DNA of 64,000 nt from Anaerolineales bacterium. GTDB lineage: Bacteria; Chloroflexota; Anaerolineae; Anaerolineales; Villigracilaceae. The stretch covers positions 41,264 through 105,263 of the forward strand of contig JACZJC010000080.1 of the NCBI GenBank assembly GCA_014860745.1, given 5' to 3'. Below are positions 23,497-31,356 of this stretch, in pieces. The notes under the pieces are model-generated. The model made no database searches. It was not told where the DNA came from and saw nothing but the letters and a program-made list of their open reading frames with translations. Both the position numbers and the translations under genes were made by a program. Numbering within the stretch: position 1 is the first letter of the stretch; each line of letters starts with the position of its first letter.

Positions 23497-23913
23497 CTAT
23501 CTCTCCTTAACCCGTCCCCAGGTGTTGACAACGAATGCCAGCCCCGCCAGGAATTGAAGGAGGGCGGAGAGGACAAGCGTCCACCCGCTGAACGGGTTTG
23601 ATTGGGTTGATTGGATTGGTTCAGCGATGGCGCGCAGGAGTAAACCGAGGTTGAGCAGGGCGTATGTCCACCAGCCGAGGGATTCGCTTCGACGCGGTTT
23701 TTCTTTTGAAAAAACGGGGAACATCCAGAAGACCACGCCAAAAATCAACTGGGTTACCCAGCCAAAGACCAGCAGGTGAATATAGATCGGAAAGAATCCG
23801 CTGAGGGGGCTGAGGTTTAGGATCGGCTGGAAGGCGAGGAGCAGGCTGAGGGTCAATGCAGAGGCGAGATAGAGAAGTGATGTTTTAACGAACCAGCGGG
23901 TCAATGAGGGCAT
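23497..23913 (-). CDS. Small heme-copper-oxidase subunit-I-like membrane protein (B)
   Basis: A 138-residue four-helix protein that shares the layout of 23098-23496: a start MPSLTRWFVKTSLLYL, helix II IYIHLLVFGWVTQLIFGVVF, and the following FPVFSKEKPR loop. The His in IYIHLLVFGW is the candidate heme ligand. Together the two look like a split, duplicated four-helix domain. They lie between the polyferredoxin gene and the Crp/Fnr gene, all on the minus strand. Function inferred only from this resemblance. Confidence 0.65.
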   Translation of the reverse strand: MPSLTRWFVKTSLLYLASALTLSLLLAFQPILNLSPLSGFFPIYIHLLVFGWVTQLIFGVVFWMFPVFSKEKPRRSESLGWWTYALLNLGLLLRAIAEPIQSTQSNPFSGWTLVLSALLQFLAGLAFVVNTWGRVKER

Positions 23914-23929
23914 GACGTTATTCTACCGC

Positions 23930-23966
23930 AAAGGAAAAGGCGGGGTTTGGTCCCGCCCTTTCCTTT
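23930..23966 (-). terminator. Terminator hairpin after the polyferredoxin gene
   Basis: A 15-bp stem (23930-23944 with 23952-23966, one G-T pair) lies about 40 bases after the stop codon and 17 bases before the next ATG. The minus-strand arm contains TTTTCCTTT. Confidence 0.65.
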
Positions 23967-24004
23967 GTTATGTTTGTTATAGTTTTAATTTGTATGCCCC
24001 ATGT

Positions 24005-24826
24005 TCAACCAACTTTCAAGGTCAACGATCCATCCCGCGCGCAGGTGTTGAGACATTCCATGCAGCGCACACATTCGGGATGATCGAGGTTGAGCGGCAC
24101 GTCTTCAATGTCCATCGAACATTCGATGTCGCAGCGTCCGCAGTCGTTGCAGTGGTTGTTGTCCATGACGAGGCGCACGGGCGAAATTTTGTTGAAGATC
24201 GCCAGCGTCGCGCCAAGCGGACAAAAATACTTGCACCAGTAGCGTTCCACCAAAATCGAGCCGGCCAAAAAAATGCCGAGCGTCAGCCACAACAATGAGG
24301 TCATCTTGAGGCCAAAGACGGCGCGCACGGGACAGAACTCGCGCAGGGGCGGAAATGCCGCGTATAGGCTGGCGACCAGAATCACCGCCAGCACAAGATA
24401 TTTGATATACCGGAGAGGTCCGTCTATCGATGTTGGAAATTGAAACGGGAGAATGGATTTGCTTTTTCTGCCGCGGATATGATGGCTCTCACCGCTTAAT
24501 TTTCTTGTCCAGCTTGTGATGAAATCCTGAACCGCTCCGAGCGGACACAGCCAACCGCAAAAGGCGCGCCCCGCTACGATGGCGACTCCTAATGTTCCGA
24601 GCAGGACCGAAAAGTTAAGCAGGTTGGTGGACTTGAGCGTATGTCCATACAAAGTGTAAGGCAGGAGTGTTTCGATTCCGCCGAATGCGCAAAACGAGTC
24701 GAACGATCCGCCGCGCGAGGCTTCGCCGGGCATGATGTGTCGCAGGCCGAGCACGAATGTGCCAATCACCACGAGCCATTGGATGGTGCGGCGGCTTTTT
24801 GCGAGCGATGATGCTTTTGCGGTCAT
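24005..24826 (-). CDS. NapH/NosR/CcoG-like membrane 4Fe-4S protein
   Basis: The 273-residue protein has about five membrane helices and two CxxxCP motifs (CGWLCPLGAVQDF and WCKYFCPLGATLAIF), the hallmark of the NapH/NosR/RdxA group. A C-terminal cytoplasmic domain carries two 4Fe-4S sites (CNDCGRCDIEC and CVRCMECLNTC). These proteins pass electrons from quinol or ferredoxin toward periplasmic reductases or help metal-site assembly. There is no FMN-binding periplasmic domain as in full NosR. Its ATG overlaps the small gene upstream by four bases. It is the main electron-transfer candidate of the island. Confidence 0.88.
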   Translation of the reverse strand: MTAKASSLAKSRRTIQWLVVIGTFVLGLRHIMPGEASRGGSFDSFCAFGGIETLLPYTLYGHTLKSTNLLNFSVLLGTLGVAIVAGRAFCGWLCPLGAVQDFITSWTRKLSGESHHIRGRKSKSILPFQFPTSIDGPLRYIKYLVLAVILVASLYAAFPPLREFCPVRAVFGLKMTSLLWLTLGIFLAGSILVERYWCKYFCPLGATLAIFNKISPVRLVMDNNHCNDCGRCDIECSMDIEDVPLNLDHPECVRCMECLNTCARDGSLTLKVG

Positions 24827-24972
24827 ACGAAAGTCTCCATTATTAGAAGGAGTCCATGTCCGCTGCCTTCGCCGCCGCGTTCCGGGCCATAACCAAGCAG
24901 AATACCAAGCAGGAGGAAAACCACATATGCGGTGATGATGATTACGGGATAATATCGGGGATTGATTTTCAT
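24823..24972 (-). CDS. Small single-helix membrane protein (49 residues)
   Basis: On the minus strand ATG at 24972 reads MKINPRYYPVIIITAYVVFL, then LLGILLGYGPERGGEGSGHG and LLLIMETFV before TGA. It has one transmembrane helix with a positive N-terminus and a Gly-rich polar segment. The stop overlaps the ATG of the polyferredoxin gene (ATGA), which supports translation coupling and reality. The start is preceded by AAGG inside a hairpin arm. It may be a small subunit of the polyferredoxin complex; function unknown. Confidence 0.65.
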   Translation of the reverse strand: MKINPRYYPVIIITAYVVFLLLGILLGYGPERGGEGSGHGLLLIMETFV

Positions 24973-24980
24973 GTCATTGG

Positions 24981-25011
24981 GCCTTCCCCCTCTGTCCGGG
25001 AGGGGGAAGGC
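24981..25011 (-). promoter_or_regulatory. Hairpin overlapping the ribosome site of the 49-residue gene
   Basis: A perfect 12-bp stem (24981-24992 with 25000-25011, 7-base loop) lies 9 bases before ATG 24972. The arm nearest the gene carries the likely AAGG. The C/G-tract pattern resembles the palindromes within the regulator genes, so it may be a relative of that repeat family, a terminator after 25033, or a translational switch. Confidence 0.5.
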
Positions 25012-25032
25012 TGTAAAGGAGAATGCGCCGAC

Positions 25033-25878
25033 TCACTCTTCGGCGATCAATGCGTCTTTGAATTTCGGGAACAAAAGCGTGAAAAACAGGCCGATGATCA
25101 TTGGAAGCCCGTATGAATAATCCCATGAGGTGGAATCTGTCATGGTCAGGCGAATGATCTGCATGGGTACGTCAATTGCCGCGAGGGAGGTTACAGAGAC
25201 AAGCGCCAGCCACCAGCCGGAGAATTTGCGCGCGGCGATTTGGTAGATGGCGATGAAGAGCAGGATTACACAGATCCATTGGATGGGCTGCGACCAGGCC
25301 AGCACCCACCATCCCAGCCCGTCATACATCGGTTTATCGGGGCGGGTGAGCAGGGTGCGAAGGTTGCCAACGCCTGTGATGAATGCATGTGTGGTTAACA
25401 TCCCTGCGAAGGTTAGCGCGAGGAACTGCCCCCACTTCACCCATTTGTCCACGTTGCGGAGCAGAATGAGCGACCAGAAAAAGGCCAGCCCAACGAACGA
25501 GATTGCCATTGGGATGGGGAAGCCCTCCACAAAGGAGACGTAAGGCATGAACATGAACATTCCTCCAGCCGAAGGGAAAGCGGAGGCGAGAAGCGCGATG
25601 GGATAGGTCCACTCTTCGCCTTTGTATATGGGGTGTGCCAGCCAGAGAAGGGCAATCCCGCCGATGAAGATAAATCCGCGGTAGAACGGAAAGACGTATG
25701 AAAACAAAAGAATACCGCTGGCGTAGGCGGGCTTCTCTGCCGATACGATCTGCAACTCGATAAGCACACGCTCCAGCGAGGTCTGGATCAGAAACGGCGC
25801 AACCGCGATCATGAACAATCCGACCACGACAGCCAGGGTGGCAAGAATCGACCGGTTGGTTTGGGAAGTGTTTTTCAT
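25033..25878 (-). CDS. Polytopic membrane protein, paralogue of 27732-28649
   Basis: The 281-residue product has eight or so helices. It shares with 27732-28649 an N-terminal VVVGLFMIAVAPF helix, FPFYRGFIFIGGIALL, the IYKGEEWTYPIALL segment, SAGGMFMF and a final IIGLFFTLLFPKFKDAL segment. Conserved aromatic and charged residues in helices suggest a functional membrane core, but I recognise no family. An AAGGAGG site precedes the ATG. It sits between the FmdE-like lipoprotein and the polyferredoxin genes, so I place it in the same electron-transfer system. Confidence 0.75.
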   Translation of the reverse strand: MKNTSQTNRSILATLAVVVGLFMIAVAPFLIQTSLERVLIELQIVSAEKPAYASGILLFSYVFPFYRGFIFIGGIALLWLAHPIYKGEEWTYPIALLASAFPSAGGMFMFMPYVSFVEGFPIPMAISFVGLAFFWSLILLRNVDKWVKWGQFLALTFAGMLTTHAFITGVGNLRTLLTRPDKPMYDGLGWWVLAWSQPIQWICVILLFIAIYQIAARKFSGWWLALVSVTSLAAIDVPMQIIRLTMTDSTSWDYSYGLPMIIGLFFTLLFPKFKDALIAEE

Positions 25879-25976
25879 GGCTTCCTCCTTGTGAAAGGTT
25901 CGGTTTGAGTTTCTTGTATTTCTCAGTGTAGCAGCGTCTTTTTTTATAGGGTCAAAATAAAGGCGAAGTTGGAGGC

Positions 25977-26008
25977 GAGACAGGCAACCCGCGTGAGTTG
26001 CCCGTCTC
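25977..26008 (-). terminator. Terminator-like hairpin after the FmdE-like lipoprotein
   Basis: A 12-bp stem (25977-25988 with 25997-26008, one mismatch) lies 25 bases after the stop. A T-run occurs only on the plus-strand side, so direction is uncertain. Confidence 0.5.
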
Positions 26009-26032
26009 TATTTTTATGAAGTAATGCCTTTT

Positions 26033-27571
26033 TTACTCCTCGTAAACGGTCACGGTGAAGAAACCGTCTAGGTCGGCCTTCTCCAGGACGAAGAATGCGC
26101 GGTCGTTCCAGTATTTCTGATAGTCAGCCAACTCTTCGGGGGTGGCCAGACCAGCCGCAACCTTCTTGCCCATTTCCGTGCGAGCAGGTGTGGGAATCGG
26201 CAGGATGATCACAAGATTGAACTTGACGCCAACCTTCGCGCCGGTATCGAGGCGGGTGAAGATCCATTCCCGCATCGGGGGAAGTTGACCGGTCGGCTCA
26301 TCTTTGTACACCATCTTGTTCTGGCGGACGAAGAGCGGATTTACTACTCCGAACTCCGAGCCATTGAAGCCGGTGTGGGGAGCGGCACCTGTGACGAAGG
26401 TGATGATGTCGCCAAACACGCCGACGAACCATTCATCTTCCGCGCCCGGAGCCTCCACCGCGATCTGGCCGCGGACTGGAATTTCTCCGTTGGGATACAG
26501 CGCCTCAAGCGCCTTGCGAGTGATTGTCCATGCGCCTGTGGTCGCGCCGCAGGAATGTCCGGCCAGTTTCACGGCTTCTTCGTAGTAGTAGGGGACGGGT
26601 CCCGATGTCTGCCCGAAGATGCCGAAATACGGTTCGCTCATCATGATCGGCGGCACTTCGGTGATGTACGCCTGATCCCAAACAAAATCTTCAGCCGCTA
26701 CAGATGCAGGCTCTCCCACGATGGCGCCGGTGGTTGTGGGGGTACCCTCCTGGTAGACCTTGATGTTGAAAAAGCCTTCTAGGGTGTCCGCGTTTTCGAA
26801 AACGAATTTCGCCCGGGCATTCCAGTATTCGTAGTAATCGGCCGCCTCTTCAGGAGTGGCTGCGCCGGTTGCCATCTTCTTGCCCATTTCCTGGCGTTCC
26901 GGGGTTGCGATCGGAGTGATGACCGATAGATTGAAATTCACGCCGACTTTCGCGCCATTGTCCAGGCGGGTGAAGATCCATTCCAACTGTGGGGGTTGCT
27001 TTCCGCTGGGCGCGTCCAGGTAGACCATTTTATTCTGGCGCACAAACAGATTGTTTGTCTCGCCGAACTCCGCGCCGATGAAGCCCGTTTTCGGAGCCGC
27101 GCCGGTGACGTAGGTGATCACCTCGCCAAACACGCCAACGAACCACTCATCTTCCGCGCCCGGGGCTTCCACGGCAATCTGGCCACGCACGGGGATTTCA
27201 CCGTTGGGATACAGAACCTCAAGCGCCTTGCGGGCGATTGTCCACGCGCCGGCCACGGCGCCGCACGAATGTCCGGACAATTTGACGGCGTTCTCATAGG
27301 TATAGGGAACCGCCACCTGTGACTGTCCGAAAATCTGGAAATACGGCTCCATCATCATGATGGGCGGGACTTGCATGATGTAATCCTGCGTCCACAGGGA
27401 TTCTTCGGGAGGCTCGGTGGGCGATGGCTCTTCCACCACCACCGCTTCGGTCGGGACCTCGGTGGCGGGTGCAACTGGTGGAGCGCTGGCAGGTTCGGGC
27501 GCCGGAGCGCACGCCGAAAGTGATAGTGCGACAATTGTTAATGCTGCAAACACAAAATACAATTTTTTCAT
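26033..27571 (-). CDS. Lipoprotein with two tandem FmdE-like domains
   Basis: A 512-residue exported lipoprotein: signal peptide with lipobox LSAC (Cys21) and a Pro/Glu-rich linker to about residue 55. Two repeats of about 215 residues follow, very similar to each other. Each contains KL(S/A)GHSCGA, then PNGEIPVRGQIAVEAPGAE, then VTGAAP and FVRQNKMVY. The H-x-C motif and the later VTGA segment resemble FmdE domains (HxCPGLAxG and LTGCT). In FmdE these residues bind metal. The family name is an inference. It would face outside the membrane, next to the polyferredoxin and paralogous membrane proteins, as a possible metal or substrate-binding partner. Confidence 0.6.
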   Translation of the reverse strand: MKKLYFVFAALTIVALSLSACAPAPEPASAPPVAPATEVPTEAVVVEEPSPTEPPEESLWTQDYIMQVPPIMMMEPYFQIFGQSQVAVPYTYENAVKLSGHSCGAVAGAWTIARKALEVLYPNGEIPVRGQIAVEAPGAEDEWFVGVFGEVITYVTGAAPKTGFIGAEFGETNNLFVRQNKMVYLDAPSGKQPPQLEWIFTRLDNGAKVGVNFNLSVITPIATPERQEMGKKMATGAATPEEAADYYEYWNARAKFVFENADTLEGFFNIKVYQEGTPTTTGAIVGEPASVAAEDFVWDQAYITEVPPIMMSEPYFGIFGQTSGPVPYYYEEAVKLAGHSCGATTGAWTITRKALEALYPNGEIPVRGQIAVEAPGAEDEWFVGVFGDIITFVTGAAPHTGFNGSEFGVVNPLFVRQNKMVYKDEPTGQLPPMREWIFTRLDTGAKVGVKFNLVIILPIPTPARTEMGKKVAAGLATPEELADYQKYWNDRAFFVLEKADLDGFFTVTVYEE

Positions 27572-27676
27572 TTCTTCTCCTTTTCAAAATTGTTGAATGT
27601 ACAAAACTGAATTTTTTATGTCATTTATTGAGTTGAAACCACTCGAATAAAAGATATCCTCTTAACCTCAACGCAT

Positions 27677-27706
27677 ATCCGGGGCCAGAGCCTGCTGACC
27701 CCGGAT
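27677..27706 (-). terminator. Possible terminator after 27732-28649
   Basis: An 8-bp stem ATCCGGGG (27677-27684) pairs with 27699-27706, and an inner CAG/CTG adds to it. No T-run follows, so this is a weak call. Confidence 0.35.
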
Positions 27707-27731
27707 TGCCAGAGGAAAAGGGTGTTTGTGT

Positions 27732-28649
27732 TTACACAGTCTTTGCTTTCAAGACAACCTGCGATCGAGACGATTCTCCCACCGGCGAGTCCTCGAGCAG
27801 GCGCTTCTTGAAGAGCGGGATCACCAGCATGACAACGATGCTCAATCCCATCAGCGCGCCGTAGAGATAGTCATTGGTTGCGTGGCGGACATAGTGGGTG
27901 GCAGCGCTCCCGACCATGGTCACCAGACCACCGATCAACCCGGCGTACCAACCTGATATTTTTTTCTCACCAAGCAGGTAGATGGCCGCGATGCACAGTC
28001 CCATGCCAACCCAAAGCGTGAGCCAGCCGAAGTAGGTGATGGCGATCCCTTCCGCAAAGAGCGGCCGCGCGGGATGCCCATACAGGATACGGAAGGCGGC
28101 ATGCCCATTGGCGAAGTTTTCCGCCGCGGTAACTCCCAACATTAGGAAAACGAGGAAATCCACAACCTTTTGGGTCAGGTCCACTTTTTCGGCGAGGAGA
28201 ATGGCAAAATACGGAATCAGGCCTACGGTCATGATGAAGACCGCGGGTGGGAATCCGCCCTGGGCACTTCCGATGAAGTTCATCCATGGCACGATCATAT
28301 ACGCGCCGCCAATGGAAGGCACAGCCAGCATAAGCAATGCCAGTCCACGAGTCCATCTTTCACCTCGGAAGAGGGGCAGGGCAAGCGCAAGCAGAGCAAG
28401 CCCGGCGATAAAGGACATCGTGCTCCAGAAGGGAAAGAAGAAACTGACCAGCCAGACGGTGTAGGCCAGCAATGGCGCCTGCGGATTGCCTTCCGCAGTG
28501 AACTTTTCGATGCGGGCCTGCTGGGCTTTGACAATCGGGTTGACCATGTCAAAGCCGATGAATGGAATAACCGCAATCATCAGGATTGCGGCGATCACCA
28601 CAAGGGTGACCACGATGAGGCGAATTTGACGGGGAGTGGACGTTAACAT
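27732..28649 (-). CDS. Polytopic membrane protein, paralogue of 25033-25878
   Basis: A 305-residue protein with about eight helices. I use ATG 28649 (MLTSTPRQIRLIVVTLVVI) because GGAGGATC lies just upstream, although the frame extends to 28745. It shares ILMIAVIPF, the FFPFWSTMSFIAGLALL segment, LFRGERWTRGLALLML and SIGGAYMIVP with 25033-25878. Several His are present (NGHAAFRILYGHP, THYVRHAT). No known family is recognised. It is transcribed away from the second Crp/Fnr gene from a shared intergenic region with an FNR-type box. Confidence 0.75.
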   Translation of the reverse strand: MLTSTPRQIRLIVVTLVVIAAILMIAVIPFIGFDMVNPIVKAQQARIEKFTAEGNPQAPLLAYTVWLVSFFFPFWSTMSFIAGLALLALALPLFRGERWTRGLALLMLAVPSIGGAYMIVPWMNFIGSAQGGFPPAVFIMTVGLIPYFAILLAEKVDLTQKVVDFLVFLMLGVTAAENFANGHAAFRILYGHPARPLFAEGIAITYFGWLTLWVGMGLCIAAIYLLGEKKISGWYAGLIGGLVTMVGSAATHYVRHATNDYLYGALMGLSIVVMLVIPLFKKRLLEDSPVGESSRSQVVLKAKTV

Positions 28650-28731
28650 AGCTTGATCCTCCAGGAGATGATTAGAAACTATCTTGTGATAGAATTCACT
28701 ATCAGTGTATATCATTGTCCCCTCCGGGGAT

Positions 28732-28745
28732 TTGACTTTTGTCAA
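28732..28745. promoter_or_regulatory. FNR/DNR-type palindrome between divergent genes
   Basis: TTGACTTTTGTCAA is a perfect palindrome of TTGAC half-sites spaced by four bases. It is centred 41 bases before the Crp/Fnr ATG at 28780 and about 90 bases from ATG 28649, so it could control both directions and give autoregulation. Confidence 0.7.
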
Positions 28746-28779
28746 GATTTGCGCGGGTATTGTCCATTAAGGAGGTCAA

Positions 28780-29457
28780 ATGAATCGCCTTGCCGACTTG
28801 TTGAAGACTGTGGAAGTTTTCGAACAATTGACCGATGGAGAACGCGAAGAACTAGCCCACCTTGCGGTGCGGCGGTCTCTTGAGAAGGAAGAGATCATCT
28901 GCCTCCAGGAGGATATATGGCCGTATGTGATTTACATAGCCCACGGCAGCCTCCGCTCGGTGATCAATGCCCCGGATGGGCGGAATTATGTTGTATCCTC
29001 ATGGAATAAAGGGGAGATTTTTTGGGCGCACACCATCTTCGACCACGACCCGATGCCTTCCACCCTCACAACCAACATCGCCACGAATATATATCAATGG
29101 GAGGGAGAAAAAGCTTTTAATATCGTGCTTCGCAACCAAAATGCGGTCCGCGCTTTATTGCGGCGCCAAACCCTGTTGATTCGAAAACGGCGTGAGAGCA
29201 TCTACAACCTGGCCTTCAATCCAGTAGCCAGCCGCCTGGCAAAATTGATCATGGAGAAGTTTTTCACCACGGATGAGCCGACCGTCCAGCGGGATTTGAC
29301 GCTGAGTGAAATGGCCGAAATGGTAGCCTCTTCGCCTGAAGTGGTCTGTCGTCTTTTGTATCAATTTCAAGCGGCGGGCTCCATTACCATCAGCCGCGCC
29401 ACCATCACGCTGCATGACCGCGAAGCATTGAGGAAACTCGTCTCCCCGGATCAATGA
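28780..29457 (+). CDS. Crp/Fnr-family transcriptional regulator (second)
   Basis: A 225-residue protein with an N-terminal cNMP-type barrel (RSLEKEEIICLQEDIWPYVI, then AHGSLRSVINA) and a C-terminal helix-turn-helix, LTLSEMAEMVASSPEVVCRL. Only two cysteines are present, neither arranged for an Fnr 4Fe-4S cluster. The PEVVCR helix has the ExxxR spacing compatible with TTGAY half-sites. A strong AAGGAGG lies 5 bases before the ATG. It is the only plus-strand gene in the first 41 kb and bounds the respiratory island. Sensed signal unknown, perhaps NO or redox. Confidence 0.9.
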   Translation: MNRLADLLKTVEVFEQLTDGEREELAHLAVRRSLEKEEIICLQEDIWPYVIYIAHGSLRSVINAPDGRNYVVSSWNKGEIFWAHTIFDHDPMPSTLTTNIATNIYQWEGEKAFNIVLRNQNAVRALLRRQTLLIRKRRESIYNLAFNPVASRLAKLIMEKFFTTDEPTVQRDLTLSEMAEMVASSPEVVCRLLYQFQAAGSITISRATITLHDREALRKLVSPDQ

Positions 29458-29553
29458 ATCATTCAGATACAGTATTTATTTGAAATAATCCGTTTCTACG
29501 TTCGCATCGAACTACCCGACGGCTGCTTCGGCAATCCGAACAGGCTGACCTGC

Positions 29554-30402
29554 TTACAGCCCAGAGAAAATACCCACCACGATCGGAATATCCATCGCGG
29601 CATGGAACAGAATCGAGCCCCAGATACTATTCGATTTTTGCATGAGCCAGCACCATGCCAGAGAAAGCGGCAGAAGCTGTAAGGCGAGAAATACGAAATT
29701 ATCCAATGAGTAACTGGTAAACGAGTGCATCAACACGAATGGAATAGTTGTAAGGATGTTCGTGGCGAATTTCCCAAAGAACGGTTCCACCTTTCCAATG
29801 AACAACCCGCGAAAAAGAAGTTCTTCGTTGCTGGCATTTGCAAGCACAAAGATCAAGACCCACGGCGTCCACGGCAGAATGCGCGCCCAACTTAGATTTT
29901 GTCCTTTGAAATACATTTCTGTGACGGGGATGACGGTTGCGGTCATCACGGCAAATGCGATGAAACCCACGATCAAGCCTAACTGTAAGTTACCTCTGCG
30001 AATATAAAGCGACTCTACGCTTTGACCTGCGAGTCGGGTAATCGCCAGAACAATGACGATGCTTAGCAGGGAGCTTTCTAATTTTTCGATTGCCCAGCCA
30101 GTAGGGGAGTCCCACACTATGTTTAATGCAGGAATAATCAATTTGCTGAGACTGAAATAGTAGTCAATGCTGATGGCGGTTAAGGCGGTGAAAAATGCAA
30201 AGAGGATCAACCAGTATTGGTTGAAGCGTTCACTGCGGTACGCGAACAACGAGGCGGCGAGGAACACGGCTGCTGTGATGATCCGCCCAATGATGTCTGC
30301 TGGTCGTTCAAAGAGGGGAAAGTAATAACTGAAGACGAGGAAGACCAACAGTCCACAGGCGAGGAAGAGCAGGAATGGACCGATGCGATTTATGGTTTTC
30401 AT
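29554..30402 (-). CDS. CPBP-family intramembrane endopeptidase
   Basis: This 282-residue membrane protein has eight or so helices and the CPBP motifs NEELLFRGLF (Glu pair, about residue 195), PFVLMHSF (His) and LFHAAMD (His). It has the same active-site layout as 9837-10676 but little other similarity. An AGAAGGGG site precedes the ATG, which overlaps the stop of the next gene upstream by four bases, so both are co-translated. Substrate unknown. Confidence 0.88.
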   Translation of the reverse strand: MKTINRIGPFLLFLACGLLVFLVFSYYFPLFERPADIIGRIITAAVFLAASLFAYRSERFNQYWLILFAFFTALTAISIDYYFSLSKLIIPALNIVWDSPTGWAIEKLESSLLSIVIVLAITRLAGQSVESLYIRRGNLQLGLIVGFIAFAVMTATVIPVTEMYFKGQNLSWARILPWTPWVLIFVLANASNEELLFRGLFIGKVEPFFGKFATNILTTIPFVLMHSFTSYSLDNFVFLALQLLPLSLAWCWLMQKSNSIWGSILFHAAMDIPIVVGIFSGL

Positions 30403-31325
30403 TTTCCCCTTCTTTCTTCTAATTTAAATTTCCCATAGTTCATCCATATGCTGAGGACGATGATCACGGCGGGGAAGAAGCCCAGCATCAGAACACCAGG
30501 AATGGATGATTCGCCAAAGACAATGGTTTGATACAGCCAGGGCACGATGGCATCGATCAGCCAGAAGATGAGGAAGATGCTCCAGAGAGTCATTTGATTT
30601 GCCTGCCATTTGCGCGCGATCCAAAAGACTGCGAAGGTGTTGACGATGAAGGCGATGACGAACATGAATTGCATTTTGAAGTTCATGCCAGTCGCTTCAA
30701 CATCAATGGGTTCCGCGCCTGTAGACGCCGCATTTGCATTTGCGATTGCCACCATCAAAAGCCCGCCGACCGCGTAGCCGATGAAAGCAAAACACGCAGT
30801 CATGATCGCTTTGATAATGTCAGCAATGAGCGGATTTTCTTTTTTGGATTGCAGTTCGGGGCTTTTTTCAACCTGGCGTTCCCACCACACTAACCAGATC
30901 GAAAAGGATAAAGTTTGCAAAGTGATTTCGGGCAATCCCATCAGGTGATACCACATCGGTATTTTAGAATAGACGATGCCTTCGAGTGAACTTGGCGCGG
31001 CGGCAGGTGTGGAGAGAATTCCAATAGTGACGAGCAAACCCCACAGGATGAGCCAGCCGTGTTTCTTTTCGATCAGCAAACTGCGGATCGGCCACAGACC
31101 GATCGCGAATATCAATCCGCGGATGGGCTGCAGGAACGGTCCGTATGTAATGTTGTGCTCGTCAAATGGAATCATGAAGTCGCGGATGATCTCGCGCTTG
31201 AATATCTCTTCGTAATCAAACACGTTTGACATGATGATCCCGAAGATGAAGTAGGTTGCCATGTGTGCGATGATGACTCTTAGCGCAAATTCGAAAAAGG
31301 ATTTCCAGTTATTGGTTGTGCTCAT
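30399..31325 (-). CDS. Polytopic membrane protein of unknown function
   Basis: The 308-residue product starts MSTTNNWKSFFEFALRVIIA after AAAAGGAG; the frame extends upstream to 31391 but that would overlap the acetyltransferase gene. About eight helices are predicted, with a conserved-looking charged loop (YEEIFKREIIRDFMIPFDEH) near residue 45 and an aromatic-rich WLVWWERQVEKSPE turn. No family recognised. It is translationally coupled to the CPBP protease downstream and may be its partner or substrate. Confidence 0.72.
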   Translation of the reverse strand: MSTTNNWKSFFEFALRVIIAHMATYFIFGIIMSNVFDYEEIFKREIIRDFMIPFDEHNITYGPFLQPIRGLIFAIGLWPIRSLLIEKKHGWLILWGLLVTIGILSTPAAAPSSLEGIVYSKIPMWYHLMGLPEITLQTLSFSIWLVWWERQVEKSPELQSKKENPLIADIIKAIMTACFAFIGYAVGGLLMVAIANANAASTGAEPIDVEATGMNFKMQFMFVIAFIVNTFAVFWIARKWQANQMTLWSIFLIFWLIDAIVPWLYQTIVFGESSIPGVLMLGFFPAVIIVLSIWMNYGKFKLEERRGK

Positions 31326-31356
31326 GGTTTTCTCCTTTTGTTTCAAACTAAGTTTT

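Noticed and set aside
24005..24826. Calling this gene nosR and the island a nitrous oxide reductase cluster
   Set aside because: The protein lacks the FMN-binding periplasmic domain, and no nosZ, nosD, nosF or nosY is present.
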